Shown: piece after piece, positions 12,425 to 13,256 of the stretch
Layout of the letters: the number at the start of each line of letters is the position of its first letter
Numbering within the stretch: the first letter of the stretch is position 1
Program-made: the position numbers and the translations under genes
Origin: an uncultured Collinsella sp.
GTDB taxonomy: Bacteria > Actinomycetota > Coriobacteriia > Coriobacteriales > Coriobacteriaceae
Assembly: GCA_900551625.1 (NCBI GenBank)
Contig: URWZ01000019.1
Coordinates: 1 to 13,256, forward strand
DNA: 13,256 nt
Reading direction: 5' to 3'
Notes under the pieces: generated by a model
Databases searched by the model: none
The model's input: only the letters and a program-made list of their open reading frames with translations
Told to the model about the DNA's origin: nothing

Positions 12425-13123
12425 TTACTCCTCGTCTTCGGCGTCGTCAGATTTTTTAACGCTAGCACGCTTCTTCTTTTTGGAGAGATCCAGGCCAAAA
12501 CGTTTAACAAGCATTTCGCAAATCTCGCTCGAACGGGCCTTGAGATAGCTGCCCTTGCCGTTCTCGGCATCGAACTTAAGGCGCAACGCGAGCTTCTCGG
12601 CGACCTCGGCGTCGATCTCGCCCTGGCCAAACTCGTACAGGCAACCGAGCATGTCGCGATACTCGAGGTCGCCGTGGTAGCACTGAATGGCCTCGTCCAG
12701 GATGGGCCAAGCCTCGCGCGAACGCTCGACGCTCGTGGCGCCCCACACGCACAGCAGGCGGAAGGCGGCATAGCGCAGCGTGGAGGAAATCTCGTCGAAC
12801 AGCGCGGTCTCGGCGCCCTCAAAGGCATCGCCCAGCTGCTCGGGGCAGGTGGTGGCAAGCGCCGTCAGGGCATCGAGGGCCTCCCAGCGGGTCTGCGCCT
12901 CGGGGCGGTCGAGCGCCTCGATCAGCGCGGGCACGCAGGGCACGACGCGCTGGGGATCGCGCTCGGCAAGCAGATGCAGCACGCGGGCGGCAAACTGGCG
13001 GATGCGGCGCGTGGGGCAGCCGAGCTCCTGAACCAGGCGGTCGACGGCGTTCTCGTTCTCCTCTGCCAGCTGAAGCTGTGCCAGCTCCTCGTCGGTGAGC
13101 TGTTCGTCTTTATTTTCTGCCAT
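12425..13123 (-). CDS. HEAT-repeat-like hypothetical protein
   Basis: A 232-residue soluble, mostly helical protein. After an acidic N-terminus (1-25) come HEAT-like helix pairs: AVDRLVQELGCPTRRIRQFAARVLHLLAERDP (about 26-57), CVPALIEALDRPEAQTRWEALDALTALATTCP (63-94), and further pairs with EISSTLRYAAFRLLCVWGA (111-129). The end is a basic patch SKKKKRASVKK followed by acidic DDAEDEE. Such repeats usually bind other proteins; no catalytic motif is visible and function is unknown. AGAGG lies five bases before the ATG. It starts 15 bases after the upstream gene stop and ends six bases before the isocitrate dehydrogenase start, so the three genes are probably one transcript. Confidence 0.8.
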   Translation of the reverse strand: MAENKDEQLTDEELAQLQLAEENENAVDRLVQELGCPTRRIRQFAARVLHLLAERDPQRVVPCVPALIEALDRPEAQTRWEALDALTALATTCPEQLGDAFEGAETALFDEISSTLRYAAFRLLCVWGATSVERSREAWPILDEAIQCYHGDLEYRDMLGCLYEFGQGEIDAEVAEKLALRLKFDAENGKGSYLKARSSEICEMLVKRFGLDLSKKKKRASVKKSDDAEDEE

Positions 13124-13138
13124 AGTTACCTCTTTTTA

Positions 13139-13256
13139 CTATTTCTTAGCGTGCTTGCCAGCACCCTTGCTGTCATCGGTGACCGAGATGAGCTGTCGGT
13201 CGGCAGCGCCATTGCGACGCGCACGGCGGCGTTCCTCGGCATCGCCCGCGTCGGCG
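13139..13256 (-). CDS. 3' end of an upstream gene, cut by the window edge
   Basis: An open frame runs from the window edge to a TAG at 13141-13139, encoding the last 38 residues of a protein whose start lies outside. The tail is highly charged: EERRRARRNG, then LISVTDDS and the basic ending GKHAKK. It is too short to identify. Codon use matches the neighbours, and it ends 15 bases before the HEAT-like gene, with that gene's ribosome site in the gap, which supports it being real and co-transcribed. Confidence 0.65.
   Translation of the reverse strand, partial: ADAGDAEERRRARRNGAADRQLISVTDDSKGAGKHAKK

Overview
The window looks like a piece of a gut actinobacterial chromosome, most likely from the Coriobacteriia and Collinsella-like. 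This is an inference from the moderately high GC, short intergenic gaps, strong GGAGG-type ribosome sites and gene content; no rRNA or other marker settles it. I see no mobile element, CRISPR array, tRNA or rRNA gene.

Left edge (25-1716): an aldose 1-epimerase on the minus strand diverges from a flavodoxin-like gene on the plus strand, which ends in a good intrinsic terminator.

Centre (1723-8570): an amino-sugar uptake and catabolism locus, all on the minus strand. In transcription order it holds a five-gene operon for a mannose-family PTS (EIIA, a YajC-like protein, EIIB, EIIC, EIID), a terminator, a GntR/HutC-type regulator, an AgaS-type sugar-phosphate isomerase/deaminase, another terminator, and nagA (N-acetyl-hexosamine-6-phosphate deacetylase). 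EIIB and EIIC resemble the N-acetylgalactosamine (Aga) branch. With AgaS this suggests GalNAc or a related amino sugar is phosphorylated on entry, deacetylated by NagA, then deaminated and isomerised by AgaS to tagatose-6-phosphate. The tagatose-6-phosphate kinase and aldolase are not in the window. The same 12-base palindrome TGGTAGTAACCA lies upstream of agaS and of the PTS operon. It has the TGGT-N4-ACCA form of DasR/NagR operators and is the likely binding site of the GntR protein.

Intergenic region 8416-9118: about 700 bases with no convincing gene but a high density of inverted repeats, including operator-like palindromes, a repeated CGACCGTTYACCGGT element and a possible Shine-Dalgarno-sequestering leader.

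Right part: a DUF2975-like membrane protein and a small YozG-like XRE regulator form a plus-strand pair. They converge on a minus-strand, membrane-anchored, foldase-like protein. Further right on the minus strand come an NAD-type isocitrate dehydrogenase, a HEAT-repeat-like protein just upstream of it and probably co-transcribed, and the 3' end of another gene cut by the window edge.

No wholly new system is evident. The most interesting points are the YajC-like protein embedded in the PTS operon, the enlarged extramembrane loop of EIID, the shared operators, and the repeat-rich control region.
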